DNA of 64,000 nt from Niabella insulamsoli (GTDB lineage Bacteria > Bacteroidota > Bacteroidia > Chitinophagales > Chitinophagaceae), in contig NZ_CP190246.1 of NCBI RefSeq assembly GCF_039652435.2, forward strand, positions 806,001 through 870,000. The letters are read 5' to 3'. Both the position numbers and the translations under genes were made by a program. Of this stretch, positions 1 through 8,722 are shown one piece after another (the first letter of the stretch is position 1; each line of letters starts with the position of its first letter). Under the pieces are notes generated by a model that saw only the letters and a program-made list of their open reading frames with translations, was not told where the DNA came from and made no database searches.

Positions 1-546
1 AAAAAGCCCAACGCCAAAATTGGATATTATTACAACTGGGCGGCGCTTATCAATTCGATCAACAAAAAATATCTTGATGAAGCGGTGTTTGGGGAGCACG
101 AGGATTATGACAGCAACTATCTGCGGGCGGCGGAGTTTATAATTAAAAATAAAAAAGATCCCACGCTGGTATTTTTATACAGTGTGCATACCGATCATGC
201 GGGCCATCAATACGGCTGGATGTCGCCGGAGTACGTAAAGGCCATAGAAGCGGCCGATGTCGTGTTAGGAAGGCTGATCGACAAATTAAAATCCGAACAA
301 CTTTACCAGGGCACCCATTTTATTTTTATTACAGATCACGGCGGCGTTAACAAAGGACATGGCGGCGTCAGCATGCTCGAGATGGAAACGCCCTGGGGCA
401 TTGCGGGCCCTAAAGTTAAAAGACAGGGATTGCAGCATTTTTACAGCAGCAACAGGAATACTTCGCTCGCCATCGCCAGGATCTTTGGTTTGAAGAACCT
501 GCCCCAAAGCTGGACGGGCCAGTTGCCGGCCGGTGTTTTTAAATAA
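1..546 (+). CDS. Alkaline-phosphatase-superfamily phosphodiesterase/pyrophosphatase, 5' end missing
   Basis: The reading frame is open from the first base, so this is the C-terminal part (about 181 residues) of a larger enzyme. Two metal-site motifs of the alkaline phosphatase superfamily (type I phosphodiesterase/nucleotide pyrophosphatase branch) are visible: HTDHAGHQYG and ITDHGGVNKGHGG. These are the Asp/His ligands of the second half of the binuclear zinc site. The nucleophile Thr/Ser lies upstream of the window. The GTG at 85 is an internal Val codon, not a start. Substrate cannot be told; related Bacteroidota enzymes hydrolyse phosphodiesters or sugar/nucleotide phosphates and are usually periplasmic. 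Confidence 0.8.
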   Translation, partial: KKPNAKIGYYYNWAALINSINKKYLDEAVFGEHEDYDSNYLRAAEFIIKNKKDPTLVFLYSVHTDHAGHQYGWMSPEYVKAIEAADVVLGRLIDKLKSEQLYQGTHFIFITDHGGVNKGHGGVSMLEMETPWGIAGPKVKRQGLQHFYSSNRNTSLAIARIFGLKNLPQSWTGQLPAGVFK

Positions 547-573
547 TTCTTTCCGGCTCATAGCGAAACCAGA

Positions 574-589
574 GTTAGACTGATCTAAC
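574..589. promoter_or_regulatory. Palindromic operator, probable DtxR/MntR autoregulatory site
   Basis: A perfect inverted repeat GTTAGA-ctga-TCTAAC lies 28-43 bases before the start of the DtxR-family gene. It resembles one core of the DtxR-type operator (TTAGGTTAGSCTAACCTWA). A -7-like element TATCTTTA (605-612) lies about 16 bp downstream, so a bound repressor would cover the -33 region. Confidence 0.55.
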
Positions 590-616
590 CGAAAATTTTT
601 GAGCTATCTTTACGCT

Positions 617-1279
617 ATGTTATCGCAAACAGAAGAGAACTATTTAAAGGCTCTTTTTTATCTTACAGAAGAAGCGCAAAAACGCGGCGGGGCGGGCACA
701 AACGAATTAGCTTCAACGCTCGATGTGAAGCCGGCAACGGTTAACGATATGCTGAAAAAGCTGAAGGAAAAAGACCTGGTTGTATACGAGAAGTATAAGA
801 AAGTGACGCTAACCGATCAGGGCAAAAAGCAAGCTATTAACGTCATTCGCAAGCACCGGCTTTGGGAGACTTTTTTATACGAAAAGCTCGAGTTTACCTG
901 GGATGAAGTGCATGAAGTAGCCGAGCAATTAGAGCATATCCATTCTCCGAAGTTGATTGAACAATTGGAGAAATTTTTGGGCTATCCGGAATTCGATCCT
1001 CATGGCGATGCCATTCCCAATGCGCAAGGTGTGTTGAAAAGAAGTGTTCGATATACGCTGGCGCAGGTGGCAGTAGGGAAAACCTGCAAGCTCGTGGCTG
1101 TTAAAGACAATAGCGCTTCTTTTCTTCAATTTGTGGTGAAAGTTGGGTTGGGGTTAAGCAGTAAAATAACCGTCCTCAGCCGCCAGGATTTTGATGGCTC
1201 CGCCGAGATCGAAGTGTTAGGAAAAAAATCTATCGTCAGCCAAAAATTTGCCGAGAATATTTTCGTCACTTTATCTTAA
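617..1279 (+). CDS. DtxR/MntR-family metal-dependent transcriptional regulator
   Basis: A 220-residue protein with an N-terminal winged helix (about 1-65, TNELASTLDVKPATVNDML), a dimerisation/metal domain (RKHRLWETFL, EVAEQLEHIH, GYPEFDPHGDAIP) and a C-terminal FeoA/SH3-like domain (about 145-220). The family represses metal-uptake genes when loaded with Fe(II) or Mn(II). At the Cys102-equivalent of DtxR this protein has Glu, as in MntR, which suggests Mn rather than Fe, but Asn replaces the first-helix Asp/Met ligand. ATG 617 is preferred over an upstream TTG at 599 because the family N-terminus MLSQTEENYLKAL begins there. It converges with the beta-glucosidase gene with only 6 bp between stops. 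Confidence 0.85.
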   Translation: MLSQTEENYLKALFYLTEEAQKRGGAGTNELASTLDVKPATVNDMLKKLKEKDLVVYEKYKKVTLTDQGKKQAINVIRKHRLWETFLYEKLEFTWDEVHEVAEQLEHIHSPKLIEQLEKFLGYPEFDPHGDAIPNAQGVLKRSVRYTLAQVAVGKTCKLVAVKDNSASFLQFVVKVGLGLSSKITVLSRQDFDGSAEIEVLGKKSIVSQKFAENIFVTLS

Positions 1280-1285
1280 TCCTTA

Positions 1286-3946
1286 TCATTTTACCGTAAG
1301 CACTTTTCTCAAGCGGATGTCCTTTGAAGAAGCGCCTACCATGATTCGGAAGTCACCCGGCTCTACGATGCGGTTCCTGTCTTTATCAAGCATGGAAAGC
1401 AGTTCGGGTGTTATTTTAAATTCAATTATTTTCGACTGGCCAGCCTTTAGATGAACGCGCTGAAAACCTTTCAATTCTATGACCGGTCTTACCACCTGCG
1501 CCAGTTCGTCGTGGATATACAACTGTACCACCTCATCGCCGTCTTTAGCGCCCTTGTTTTTTAAAGTAAAATGGAGTTTAACGCTTTCATCAGCAGCGAT
1601 TTCATTTTTATCCAGTTTCAAATCGCTGTATTCGAAGTCCGTATAACTTAGTCCGAAACCAAAAGGAAACAACGGTTCGCCTGATAAATTATTATAATCG
1701 TCGCCACGGCCTGTTGGCTTATGATTATAAACCAAAGGCAGCTGTGCTTCATGCACGGGAAATGTGATGGGGAGGCGGCCCGCCGGATTGTAATCGCCAA
1801 ACAAAACATCTGCAACCGCAGTGCCACCCGCCTCTCCGCCATACCAGGTGTGGCCTATCGCTGTCACTCCCGATTCCCAGGCGCTCATTGTAACCGCACT
1901 TCCGCCTACCAGCAACACGATCACCGGTTTGCCGGTTTTCGCGAGCGCATTAATCAATGCTTCCTGGTGGCCAGGCAAACTAAGCATGGCGCGGTCCTGG
2001 AACTCGCCTTCTGTAATTCCTGCGACAACAATAGCGGCCTCTGCCTGGCGCGCCAAAGCCACCGCTTCGTTTATTTTCTGTTCGGCGGGATCAGCTTTGC
2101 CTTCGTTCCAAAGCAGCTTAATGCGGCCATTACCATTTGTTTCATAAAACTCGACGCGAAGGCGATAGGCTTTGCCTGCTTCAAAATGATAATCTTTTAA
2201 TATTTTTTGATAGGAACGTTTTTGCCAGTTGTCAATGAGCAATTTGTCGTTGATAAACAACCGGTAGCCATCGTTGCCTTCAAGCCCGATTTTGTACAGA
2301 CCGGTTGTGGGTGGCTTCAGGTTTCCTGTCCAGCGGGCCGAATAAAAGTCGCGATCCAGTTTGGCATCTGGCGCATATAAAGTCCATGAAAAATCTATTT
2401 TTTCGTCTATCCTTGATGTAACGGGAACCGCTGTCATATCGCGGCCTTCAAAGAATTCAGCCTTCAAACCGGGTTGACCATCGTGCGATAGATATTTTTC
2501 GGATACGACCGAATGAGAACTGAGCTCCCGGCCCGGTCCTGGTGCGTAGCTGATTTTGGTTTCCGGGCCCAGTTTATTTTTTAGTCCGGTAAGGATATTT
2601 ACTTTTTGATAACCTACACCGGAGTACCCGCCGAGCCTCGCTTCTTCCGCATCGGTGCCGATAACAGCGATCCGCTTTATCGTTTTCGAAAGCGGCAGCG
2701 TTTTCTTTTCATTCTTCAATAATACAAATGAAGCGCGGGCGGCTTCCAGCGCGGTAGCTTTGCCCTGCGCCAGTAGTTTTTTAGTGTCAGAGGATTCGGG
2801 GATGTAGGGGTTTTCAAATAACCCTAATTCGAACTTGGCACGTAATACTCTGGAAACAGCGTCATCTATGCGTTCCCGGCTGATCTTTCCGTTTAGAAAT
2901 GCCGGCATAAACAATTTGTGATGTTCGTAGTCGGTTTGGAAAATAACATCAAGCCCGCCGTTGATGGCGTGCGCTCCGCTTTCTTCATAATTTTTTGCGG
3001 TGTGATGTAAAACCGTTTCTCCGCCAACCGCGTTGGCATCGGAAATCACAAATCCGTCAAACCCCCAGTTTTTTTTCAACTTGTCGGTCAACAGCCATTT
3101 GTTGGAAGAAGCAGCCACGCCATCTATTGAATTATAAGCGGTCATGATCGAGTGGGCGCCTGCTTTTTTAATGGCGGCGAGAAAAGGCGGAAAATGAATT
3201 TCGTCCAGGTAGCGTTCGTTCCAATGGATCGGATAGCTGTCGCGGCCGCCATCGCCTACGTTGGCCACAAAATGTTTTGGCGTTGTAATAATGCCGCGTT
3301 GTTCGAAAGCGCTAATAAAAGCAACGCCCATGGCGCTTACCAGGAAAGGGTCTTCGCCATAGGTTTCTTCGGTTCGGCCCCATCTTACATCCGAAGCAAT
3401 ATTGACCACAGGGGATAGGATTTGCCGGATTCCTCTGGTTTTTACCTGCGCGGCGATCGCGCCGGCCACGCGATGTACCAATGCTGTGTCCCAGGTGGCG
3501 GCGAGTGCGATTGCCTGGGGAAAGGCTGTCGCCTGGCTTCTTACCAGGCCATGAAGCGCTTCATCAAATGCGATAATAGGAATGCCCAAACGGGTTTTTT
3601 CAACAAAATATTTTTGAATGCTGTTGATTTTTTGGATGACAAGCAACGCATCTTCATTGGTGTCATAACGCAGCAATTGCCCGGCGGCATCGCCCTTGGC
3701 TTTGGCGCTCACCTGAAATCCAAAAATGCCGTTGGCGTACTGGCCCGGCGCGGCATTATCTAAATCGCCGGGAATCATGAATAGTTGCCAGAATTTTTCT
3801 TCCGGCGTCATTCGGGAAACCAGATCGGCGACACGTTTGTCGATGGGCTGCCTGCTGTCTTTATATAAAGGTTGTTGCGCCAAAGCGGCGAAGGTAATCC
3901 CTCCAAAGAGCAGGGTTGATATGAGTTTGGCGGTGAACGGGTGCAT
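1286..3946 (-). CDS. Secreted GH3 beta-glucosidase with inserted PA14 domain
   Basis: An 886-residue glycoside hydrolase family 3 enzyme with a Sec signal peptide (1-24, ending FAALAQ). Domain order: GH3 N-terminal TIM barrel, GH3 C-terminal sandwich interrupted by a PA14 domain (about 493-617, with GLYKIGLEGNDGYRLFIND), then a fibronectin-III-like domain (about 800-880). The nucleophile is Asp303 in FDGFVISDANAV, and KHFVANVGDGGRDSYP is the conserved substrate loop. GH3 enzymes of this layout remove terminal beta-linked glucose or xylose from plant oligosaccharides in the periplasm; PA14 inserts usually shape the substrate pocket. No SusCD pair is adjacent, so it is not in a classical polysaccharide utilisation locus here. 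Confidence 0.92.
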   Translation of the reverse strand: MHPFTAKLISTLLFGGITFAALAQQPLYKDSRQPIDKRVADLVSRMTPEEKFWQLFMIPGDLDNAAPGQYANGIFGFQVSAKAKGDAAGQLLRYDTNEDALLVIQKINSIQKYFVEKTRLGIPIIAFDEALHGLVRSQATAFPQAIALAATWDTALVHRVAGAIAAQVKTRGIRQILSPVVNIASDVRWGRTEETYGEDPFLVSAMGVAFISAFEQRGIITTPKHFVANVGDGGRDSYPIHWNERYLDEIHFPPFLAAIKKAGAHSIMTAYNSIDGVAASSNKWLLTDKLKKNWGFDGFVISDANAVGGETVLHHTAKNYEESGAHAINGGLDVIFQTDYEHHKLFMPAFLNGKISRERIDDAVSRVLRAKFELGLFENPYIPESSDTKKLLAQGKATALEAARASFVLLKNEKKTLPLSKTIKRIAVIGTDAEEARLGGYSGVGYQKVNILTGLKNKLGPETKISYAPGPGRELSSHSVVSEKYLSHDGQPGLKAEFFEGRDMTAVPVTSRIDEKIDFSWTLYAPDAKLDRDFYSARWTGNLKPPTTGLYKIGLEGNDGYRLFINDKLLIDNWQKRSYQKILKDYHFEAGKAYRLRVEFYETNGNGRIKLLWNEGKADPAEQKINEAVALARQAEAAIVVAGITEGEFQDRAMLSLPGHQEALINALAKTGKPVIVLLVGGSAVTMSAWESGVTAIGHTWYGGEAGGTAVADVLFGDYNPAGRLPITFPVHEAQLPLVYNHKPTGRGDDYNNLSGEPLFPFGFGLSYTDFEYSDLKLDKNEIAADESVKLHFTLKNKGAKDGDEVVQLYIHDELAQVVRPVIELKGFQRVHLKAGQSKIIEFKITPELLSMLDKDRNRIVEPGDFRIMVGASSKDIRLRKVLTVK

Positions 3947-4020
3947 AAAAAAAGCTTGTTCCGCAATGTAAAAACTAAATCTTACAAACGAAGGACAAAC
4001 TTTACCGAACCCAGAACAAG

Positions 4021-4044
4021 AAAGCCGGCGTTTTGGCCGGCTTT
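4021..4044 (-). terminator. Intrinsic terminator after lon
   Basis: A perfect hairpin AAAGCCGGC-gttttg-GCCGGCTTT starts 6 bases after the lon stop codon on the minus strand, followed in that direction by CTTGTTC. The U-tract is weak, so termination efficiency is uncertain. Confidence 0.6.
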
Positions 4045-4050
4045 AAAAGT

Positions 4051-6456
4051 TTATTTGGATTGTAGTGCAATGCTAAGCACTTCTTCCATTTTATCTACAT
4101 AATGAAATTTCAGCCCTTTGATGAACGCAGGTTCTACCTCGGTCACATCTTTTTCATTTTGAGCACAAAGAATGATTTCTTTCAGGCCGGCGCGCCGCGC
4201 AGCAAGTATTTTTTCTTTAATGCCACCAACAGGTAATACCTGGCCCCGCAATGTAATTTCGCCCGTCATTGCTAAGAAGGGTTTTACCTTTTTGCCGGTT
4301 AAAACTGACGCGATCGCGGTCATCATTGTAATCCCGGCGCTCGGTCCGTCTTTTGGCGTAGCTCCTTCCGGCACGTGAATATGGATACTTTTCTTGTTGA
4401 AAAGCGTGGGGTCGATTTTGTAGCGTGCCGCATTGGCTTTGAGATAGCTGAGCGCGGTTGTGGCGCTTTCTTTCATCACATTTCCCAAATTTCCGGTCAG
4501 GCTCAGGTCGCCTTTGCCATCGCTCAGATTGGCTTCAATAAACAAAATATCCCCGCCAACATAGGTCCAGGCCAGCCCTACTGCCACGCCAGGCACATTT
4601 ACTGCCTTATACAGATCGTTGTTGAATCTGGGCTTGCCAAGGATCGATTGTAATTCTTCGACCGAGAGCGAAACCTGCAGTGCTTCTTCCATTGCAATCT
4701 TTTTAGCGCGGTTGCGCATGATGCTGGCAATCAGCCGGTCGAGTTCTCTTACGCCGCTTTCACGCGTGTAGTCTGCAATCAGCCTTTCCAAAACCTTATC
4801 ACCGATTTTAAAACTTGTCTTCGGGATGCCATGCATTTCTTTTTGTTTTGGAATCAAATGGCGTTTGGCGATCTCCACTTTTTCTTCGATCGCATACCCG
4901 CTGAGATTGATAATTTCCAACCGGTCACGGAGCGCCGGCTGCAAATTTTGAAGGTTGTTTGCCGTGGCAATAAACAACACTTTGCTCAGGTCATATTCCA
5001 GTTCGAGGTAATTATCGTAAAAATTATTGTTTTGCTCGGGATCCAATACCTCCAGCAGCGCGCTGCTGGGATCGCCGCGAAAATCATTGCCCACTTTATC
5101 AATTTCGTCGAGTACAATCACCGGATTACTGCTTTTAGCTTTTCTTAATGATTGCAAAATACGGCCGGGCATCGCGCCGATATAGGTTTTTCGGTGGCCG
5201 CGAATTTCACTTTCGTCGTGCAATCCGCCAAGGCTGAGCCGGATATATTTGCGGCCTAAAGCGCTCGCAATGCTTTTACCCAACGAGGTTTTACCGATAC
5301 CGGGAGGGCCGAAGAAACAAAGAATCGGGCTTTTCATATCGCCCTTTAATTTTAACACGGCCAGGTATTCCAAAATTCTTTCTTTGATTTTGGCCATGCC
5401 ATAATGGTCGTTGTCCAGCGTTTTTTGCGCATTCTTCAAATCATAATGATCTTCGGTGTATTCGTCCCAGGGCAGGTCGAGCATCAGGTCTACATGATTA
5501 TAAACCACTGAATAATCGGGCGTACTTGGATGCATTCGCTCGAGTTTTTCCACTCCTTTTTGGAAGGCTTCTTTCGCAGCCAAAGGCCATTTTTTTGCTT
5601 CGGCCTTTTTAAGCATTTCTTTTATTTCCTGCGAATTGGAATCGCCACCCAATTCTTCCTTAATGCTTTTTAATTGTTGCTGAAGAAAGTATTCGCGCTG
5701 CTGCTTGTCGAGTTCCGTGCGCGTTTTGTTGGTTACTTTATTTTTTAGCTCTACAAACTGCAGTTCTTTTTGCAGCATTTCCATCAGGCTGGATGCCCTC
5801 TTTTTTATATCTGTCAGTTCGAGGAGCTTTTGCTTTTCCTGGATGGACGTATTAAGATTGCTGCTGACGAAGTGTATCAGGAAAACAGGGTTTTCGATAT
5901 TCTTCAAAATCAACGTCGCTTCTGAGGGCAGGTTTGGCGATTGTTGAATGATATTGGCCGCGATGTCTTTTATATTAGAAATATAGGCTTCAAAATCGCC
6001 ATCTGTCGGAATCGTTCCTTCGATAATTTTTTCTGTTTGCGCTTTAAAGTAAGGTTCTTCGGCTGTTATTTTGGTAACAGAAAACTTGCTGCGCCCTTGT
6101 ATAATCACCGTCGTGCCGCCGTCCGGCATTTTTATCAGCTTAATAATTTTGGCGATCGTTCCGATTTGTTCCAGATCCGTAAGCTGTGGTTCTTCAATAT
6201 TGGAATCTTTCTGCGCCACCACACCGATTAGTTTGCCGCCTTTGTAAGCGTCGTTTACGGCCTGGATGCTTTTGTCGCGGCCCACCGTAATGGGTAAAAC
6301 AACGCCTGGGAATAAAACGGTATTTCTTAAAGGTAGAATGGCTATTTCATCTGGAATTACGTCCTGGCTATCGTCGGCATCATTCTCATTGAGCGGCAGT
6401 ATTGGCATAAAATCCATATCATCGTCGGGTTTCAGAAACACTTTATTAAAATTCAT
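4051..6456 (-). CDS. lon: ATP-dependent endopeptidase La
   Basis: LonA, about 801 residues. It has the N-terminal substrate-recognition domain (AILPLRNTVLFPGVVLP), a coiled region, an AAA+ module with Walker A GPPGIGKTS (about residue 385), Walker B VIVLDEIDK, and a C-terminal protease domain with the Ser-Lys dyad in PKDGPSAGIT (near 704) and GGIKEKILAA (near 747). It degrades misfolded and regulatory proteins in the cytoplasm. I chose ATG 6456 (MNFNKVFLKPDD) over 6483, because the extra nine residues are not Lon-like and fall in a palindromic leader. Length and all catalytic motifs are normal. Confidence 0.96.
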   Translation of the reverse strand: MNFNKVFLKPDDDMDFMPILPLNENDADDSQDVIPDEIAILPLRNTVLFPGVVLPITVGRDKSIQAVNDAYKGGKLIGVVAQKDSNIEEPQLTDLEQIGTIAKIIKLIKMPDGGTTVIIQGRSKFSVTKITAEEPYFKAQTEKIIEGTIPTDGDFEAYISNIKDIAANIIQQSPNLPSEATLILKNIENPVFLIHFVSSNLNTSIQEKQKLLELTDIKKRASSLMEMLQKELQFVELKNKVTNKTRTELDKQQREYFLQQQLKSIKEELGGDSNSQEIKEMLKKAEAKKWPLAAKEAFQKGVEKLERMHPSTPDYSVVYNHVDLMLDLPWDEYTEDHYDLKNAQKTLDNDHYGMAKIKERILEYLAVLKLKGDMKSPILCFFGPPGIGKTSLGKSIASALGRKYIRLSLGGLHDESEIRGHRKTYIGAMPGRILQSLRKAKSSNPVIVLDEIDKVGNDFRGDPSSALLEVLDPEQNNNFYDNYLELEYDLSKVLFIATANNLQNLQPALRDRLEIINLSGYAIEEKVEIAKRHLIPKQKEMHGIPKTSFKIGDKVLERLIADYTRESGVRELDRLIASIMRNRAKKIAMEEALQVSLSVEELQSILGKPRFNNDLYKAVNVPGVAVGLAWTYVGGDILFIEANLSDGKGDLSLTGNLGNVMKESATTALSYLKANAARYKIDPTLFNKKSIHIHVPEGATPKDGPSAGITMMTAIASVLTGKKVKPFLAMTGEITLRGQVLPVGGIKEKILAARRAGLKEIILCAQNEKDVTEVEPAFIKGLKFHYVDKMEEVLSIALQSK

Positions 6457-6482
6457 AATCTTATTTTTGAGACAAACTGTCA

Positions 6483-6520
6483 TAAATACGAATCATCACT
6501 ATGATTTAGTTCCGTATTTA
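6483..6520. promoter_or_regulatory. Nested inverted repeat upstream of lon
   Basis: Outer arms TAAATACG (6483-6490) and CGTATTTA (6513-6520) enclose inner arms AATCAT (6491-6496) and ATGATT (6501-6506). The element begins 27 bases before the chosen lon start, where an operator or leader hairpin could act. No known stress-regulator consensus (CIRCE, for example) is matched. Confidence 0.35.
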
Positions 6521-6652
6521 CGAAAAGGATTATTTACCGACAATATTAATGCCACTGCCAGATTACAGAAAACTTGTCGTAAAATGCTAGGCTGAATGCC
6601 ATCCTTGCGGCATAGAAAGCGAAATCAAATTGCGGGGATCATCCGGCGCTCA

Positions 6653-7237
6653 CTAAAAGGCGATGCCCACACTGAATTGCAGCGCTTCATTCTTCCACTT
6701 ATCCTGGTCCGGAATTTCGCTGATATTACTCAGGCCAATAACATACCGCGCCGAGAAGCGAAACATGCTAATATTGAGTCCGGCGCCACCCACCATTGAA
6801 AAATCACCTTTCTTAAAAGCGTCCTGTCCGTTTTCCAGCAATTTTTTGTCTTTGTTCATAATAATACCAAAACGGGGGCCGGCTTCGATGTGTAGCGGTC
6901 CGATTAAACGAAGGTTGAGCAGTATGGGAATTGATAAATAATTGAGTTTTACTTTTCGCTGATCGCTGCTTAAAACATCCAGCGTATTGGTAAAAGAAGT
7001 ATCGGTTGTTGCGGTGGTTTGGGAAAATAATACCTCGGGGTTGATGCTCCATTTATCGCCCAGGCCAATTTCGGCAAAACCGCCGGCGAGATAGCTATAA
7101 TTGAATTCTTCTTTGAAGGATTTGCCGTCGATTTTTGCGGCGTTGACGCCGGCTTTTACACCGATATGAAATTGAGCGCGCACTGAAAACGCCGAAAGGG
7201 CTGATATAGCCAGCATCAGAAGAAGTTTTTTGTTCAT
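6653..7237 (-). CDS. Outer-membrane beta-barrel protein, PorT-like family
   Basis: A 194-residue secreted barrel protein. It has a signal peptide (1-21, ending FSVRAQ), the opening FHIGVKAGVNAAKIDG typical of the PorT/OmpA-like outer-membrane beta-barrel families of Bacteroidota, alternating amphipathic strands, and a C-terminal aromatic residue (FSVGIAF). This is an eight-strand-type barrel; ligand and role are unknown. It is a monocistronic minus-strand gene between lon and a metallophosphoesterase gene. Confidence 0.75.
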   Translation of the reverse strand: MNKKLLLMLAISALSAFSVRAQFHIGVKAGVNAAKIDGKSFKEEFNYSYLAGGFAEIGLGDKWSINPEVLFSQTTATTDTSFTNTLDVLSSDQRKVKLNYLSIPILLNLRLIGPLHIEAGPRFGIIMNKDKKLLENGQDAFKKGDFSMVGGAGLNISMFRFSARYVIGLSNISEIPDQDKWKNEALQFSVGIAF

Positions 7238-7288
7238 TGTTTAAGGTTAAAAGGGTTAAGGGTTTTATGACAAATGTAGGTTTTTACT

Positions 7289-8548
7289 TTATGCTTTGGT
7301 CAGTTCGATTACGGTTATTTCAGGTAAAATTCCAACCCGGCCGGGGTAGCCGATAAAACCAAATCCCCTGTTTACATAAAGCTTCTGATGATCTTGCTCA
7401 TACAAGCCGGCCCAATGTTTATAAACATATTGAACCGGGCTCCAGCGAAAGCCGGGAATTTCAACACCGAATTGCATACCGTGGGTATGCCCGCTGAGCG
7501 TGAGGTCGACATCTTTGTATTTTGAATTCACTTCCGAACTCCAATGCGAGGGGTCGTGGCTCATTAAAATTTTAAAAGGATAATTCGAAGCGCCTTCCAT
7601 CGCTTTGGTCATACTGCCATAGCTGTGAAAATTGCCGCGGCCGCTGATGTTTTGAACGCCCAGCAACCCGATGGTGTCAATGCCTTTTTGAAGGGGTAAA
7701 TGTTCGTCCAGCATCAGTCGCCATCCCATTTCTGCGTGTATTTTTTTCAATTGTTCCAGGTTTTGCGCTTTGGCAGCTTCATCCGGCCAGGCCGCATAAT
7801 CCCCGTAATCGTGATTGCCCAGCGTGGAAAAAACACCCATCGGCGCTTTCAGCCTGCTGAATATCTTTTGATAGTCACCTACTTCTTCACTTTTGTTATT
7901 CACCAGGTCGCCTGTGAAAAGAATGACATCGGGTTGTTGTTCTAAAATCAGATCAATGCCTTTATTTACGGCTTTCAGATTCGTAAAACTGCCGGTATGT
8001 ATATCGGAGATATGAACAATTTTCAGGCCTTTGAACGAATCGGGAAGATTGGCGAATGGGAGGCTTACATTTCTCACCTGGTAGTTATATTTGTTACTCA
8101 GTCCATAAATAAACGAAGAAAAAAGGCTTGCGCCAGATACAATCCCCAGCCAGGTTAAAAAGGATGACCGGGAAATGCGGTCGCCGGTTTCGCCGGCTAT
8201 TTCGCTGATTTCGTTGTTAGCAGAAAAGATTTTTCCTGCTACCCACTGAACCGCCCGGCGGATATCATCGACAAAAAAGAAAAGGGCGGCAATCAGCTTT
8301 CCCATAAAAAACGCGAAAATGAAAACAAATGCCACGCTGCGAATAAATTTATTCTGATCGCTGAATTGCAAATAGGGCAGTAACAGCAAGAAGATCAGCG
8401 CGGCGGCAGAAAAAGCCCAGTAAACAATAGTGTAAATAGTCCGGCTTTTCGAGCCGGTAACGAAAAGTGTTCTCACCGAGAAGAAAACATACAGGTCGAT
8501 CAATATCATAATGGCGATCAAAATCCACCAAAACGGTCCGTTTCTCAT
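7289..8548 (-). CDS. Membrane-anchored metallophosphoesterase (YkuE-like)
   Basis: A 419-residue protein with three or four N-terminal hydrophobic segments (about 8-30, 38-60, 72-95, and near 150) followed by a calcineurin-like phosphoesterase domain. The metal-site motifs are in the right order: DIHTG, GDLVNNKSEEVGD, GNHDYGDY, MSHDPSHW and SGHTHGMQFG. The family hydrolyses phosphomonoesters or phosphodiesters, often lipid-linked, at the membrane. The substrate cannot be inferred here. Confidence 0.88.
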   Translation of the reverse strand: MRNGPFWWILIAIMILIDLYVFFSVRTLFVTGSKSRTIYTIVYWAFSAAALIFLLLLPYLQFSDQNKFIRSVAFVFIFAFFMGKLIAALFFFVDDIRRAVQWVAGKIFSANNEISEIAGETGDRISRSSFLTWLGIVSGASLFSSFIYGLSNKYNYQVRNVSLPFANLPDSFKGLKIVHISDIHTGSFTNLKAVNKGIDLILEQQPDVILFTGDLVNNKSEEVGDYQKIFSRLKAPMGVFSTLGNHDYGDYAAWPDEAAKAQNLEQLKKIHAEMGWRLMLDEHLPLQKGIDTIGLLGVQNISGRGNFHSYGSMTKAMEGASNYPFKILMSHDPSHWSSEVNSKYKDVDLTLSGHTHGMQFGVEIPGFRWSPVQYVYKHWAGLYEQDHQKLYVNRGFGFIGYPGRVGILPEITVIELTKA

Positions 8549-8654
8549 TGTGTTTTATTTTAAAAAACCAAAGCTAAGGAAGAAATGGTGAATCCTGGCT
8601 GATGGCGGGGCCACGATAAACCGGCAACTATTACCATTCATGCTGTAAAAACTT

Positions 8655-8662
8655 TACATTTG
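8655..8662 (+). promoter_or_regulatory. -7 promoter element of parA
   Basis: TACATTTG matches the Bacteroidota primary-sigma -7 consensus TAnnTTTG, about 60 bases before the parA start. No clear -33 TTTG at the expected spacing. Confidence 0.45.
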
Positions 8663-8722
8663 CGTTTCACCATGATTTATCAATAAGCGAATCCAATAAA
8701 TCCTAAGTCGTGGTTTTGAAAT

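Noticed and set aside
8663..8672. GTTTCAC upstream of parA as a parS site
   Set aside because: Only one half of the TGTTTCACGTGAAACA palindrome is present (GTTTCACCATG), so it is not called parS.
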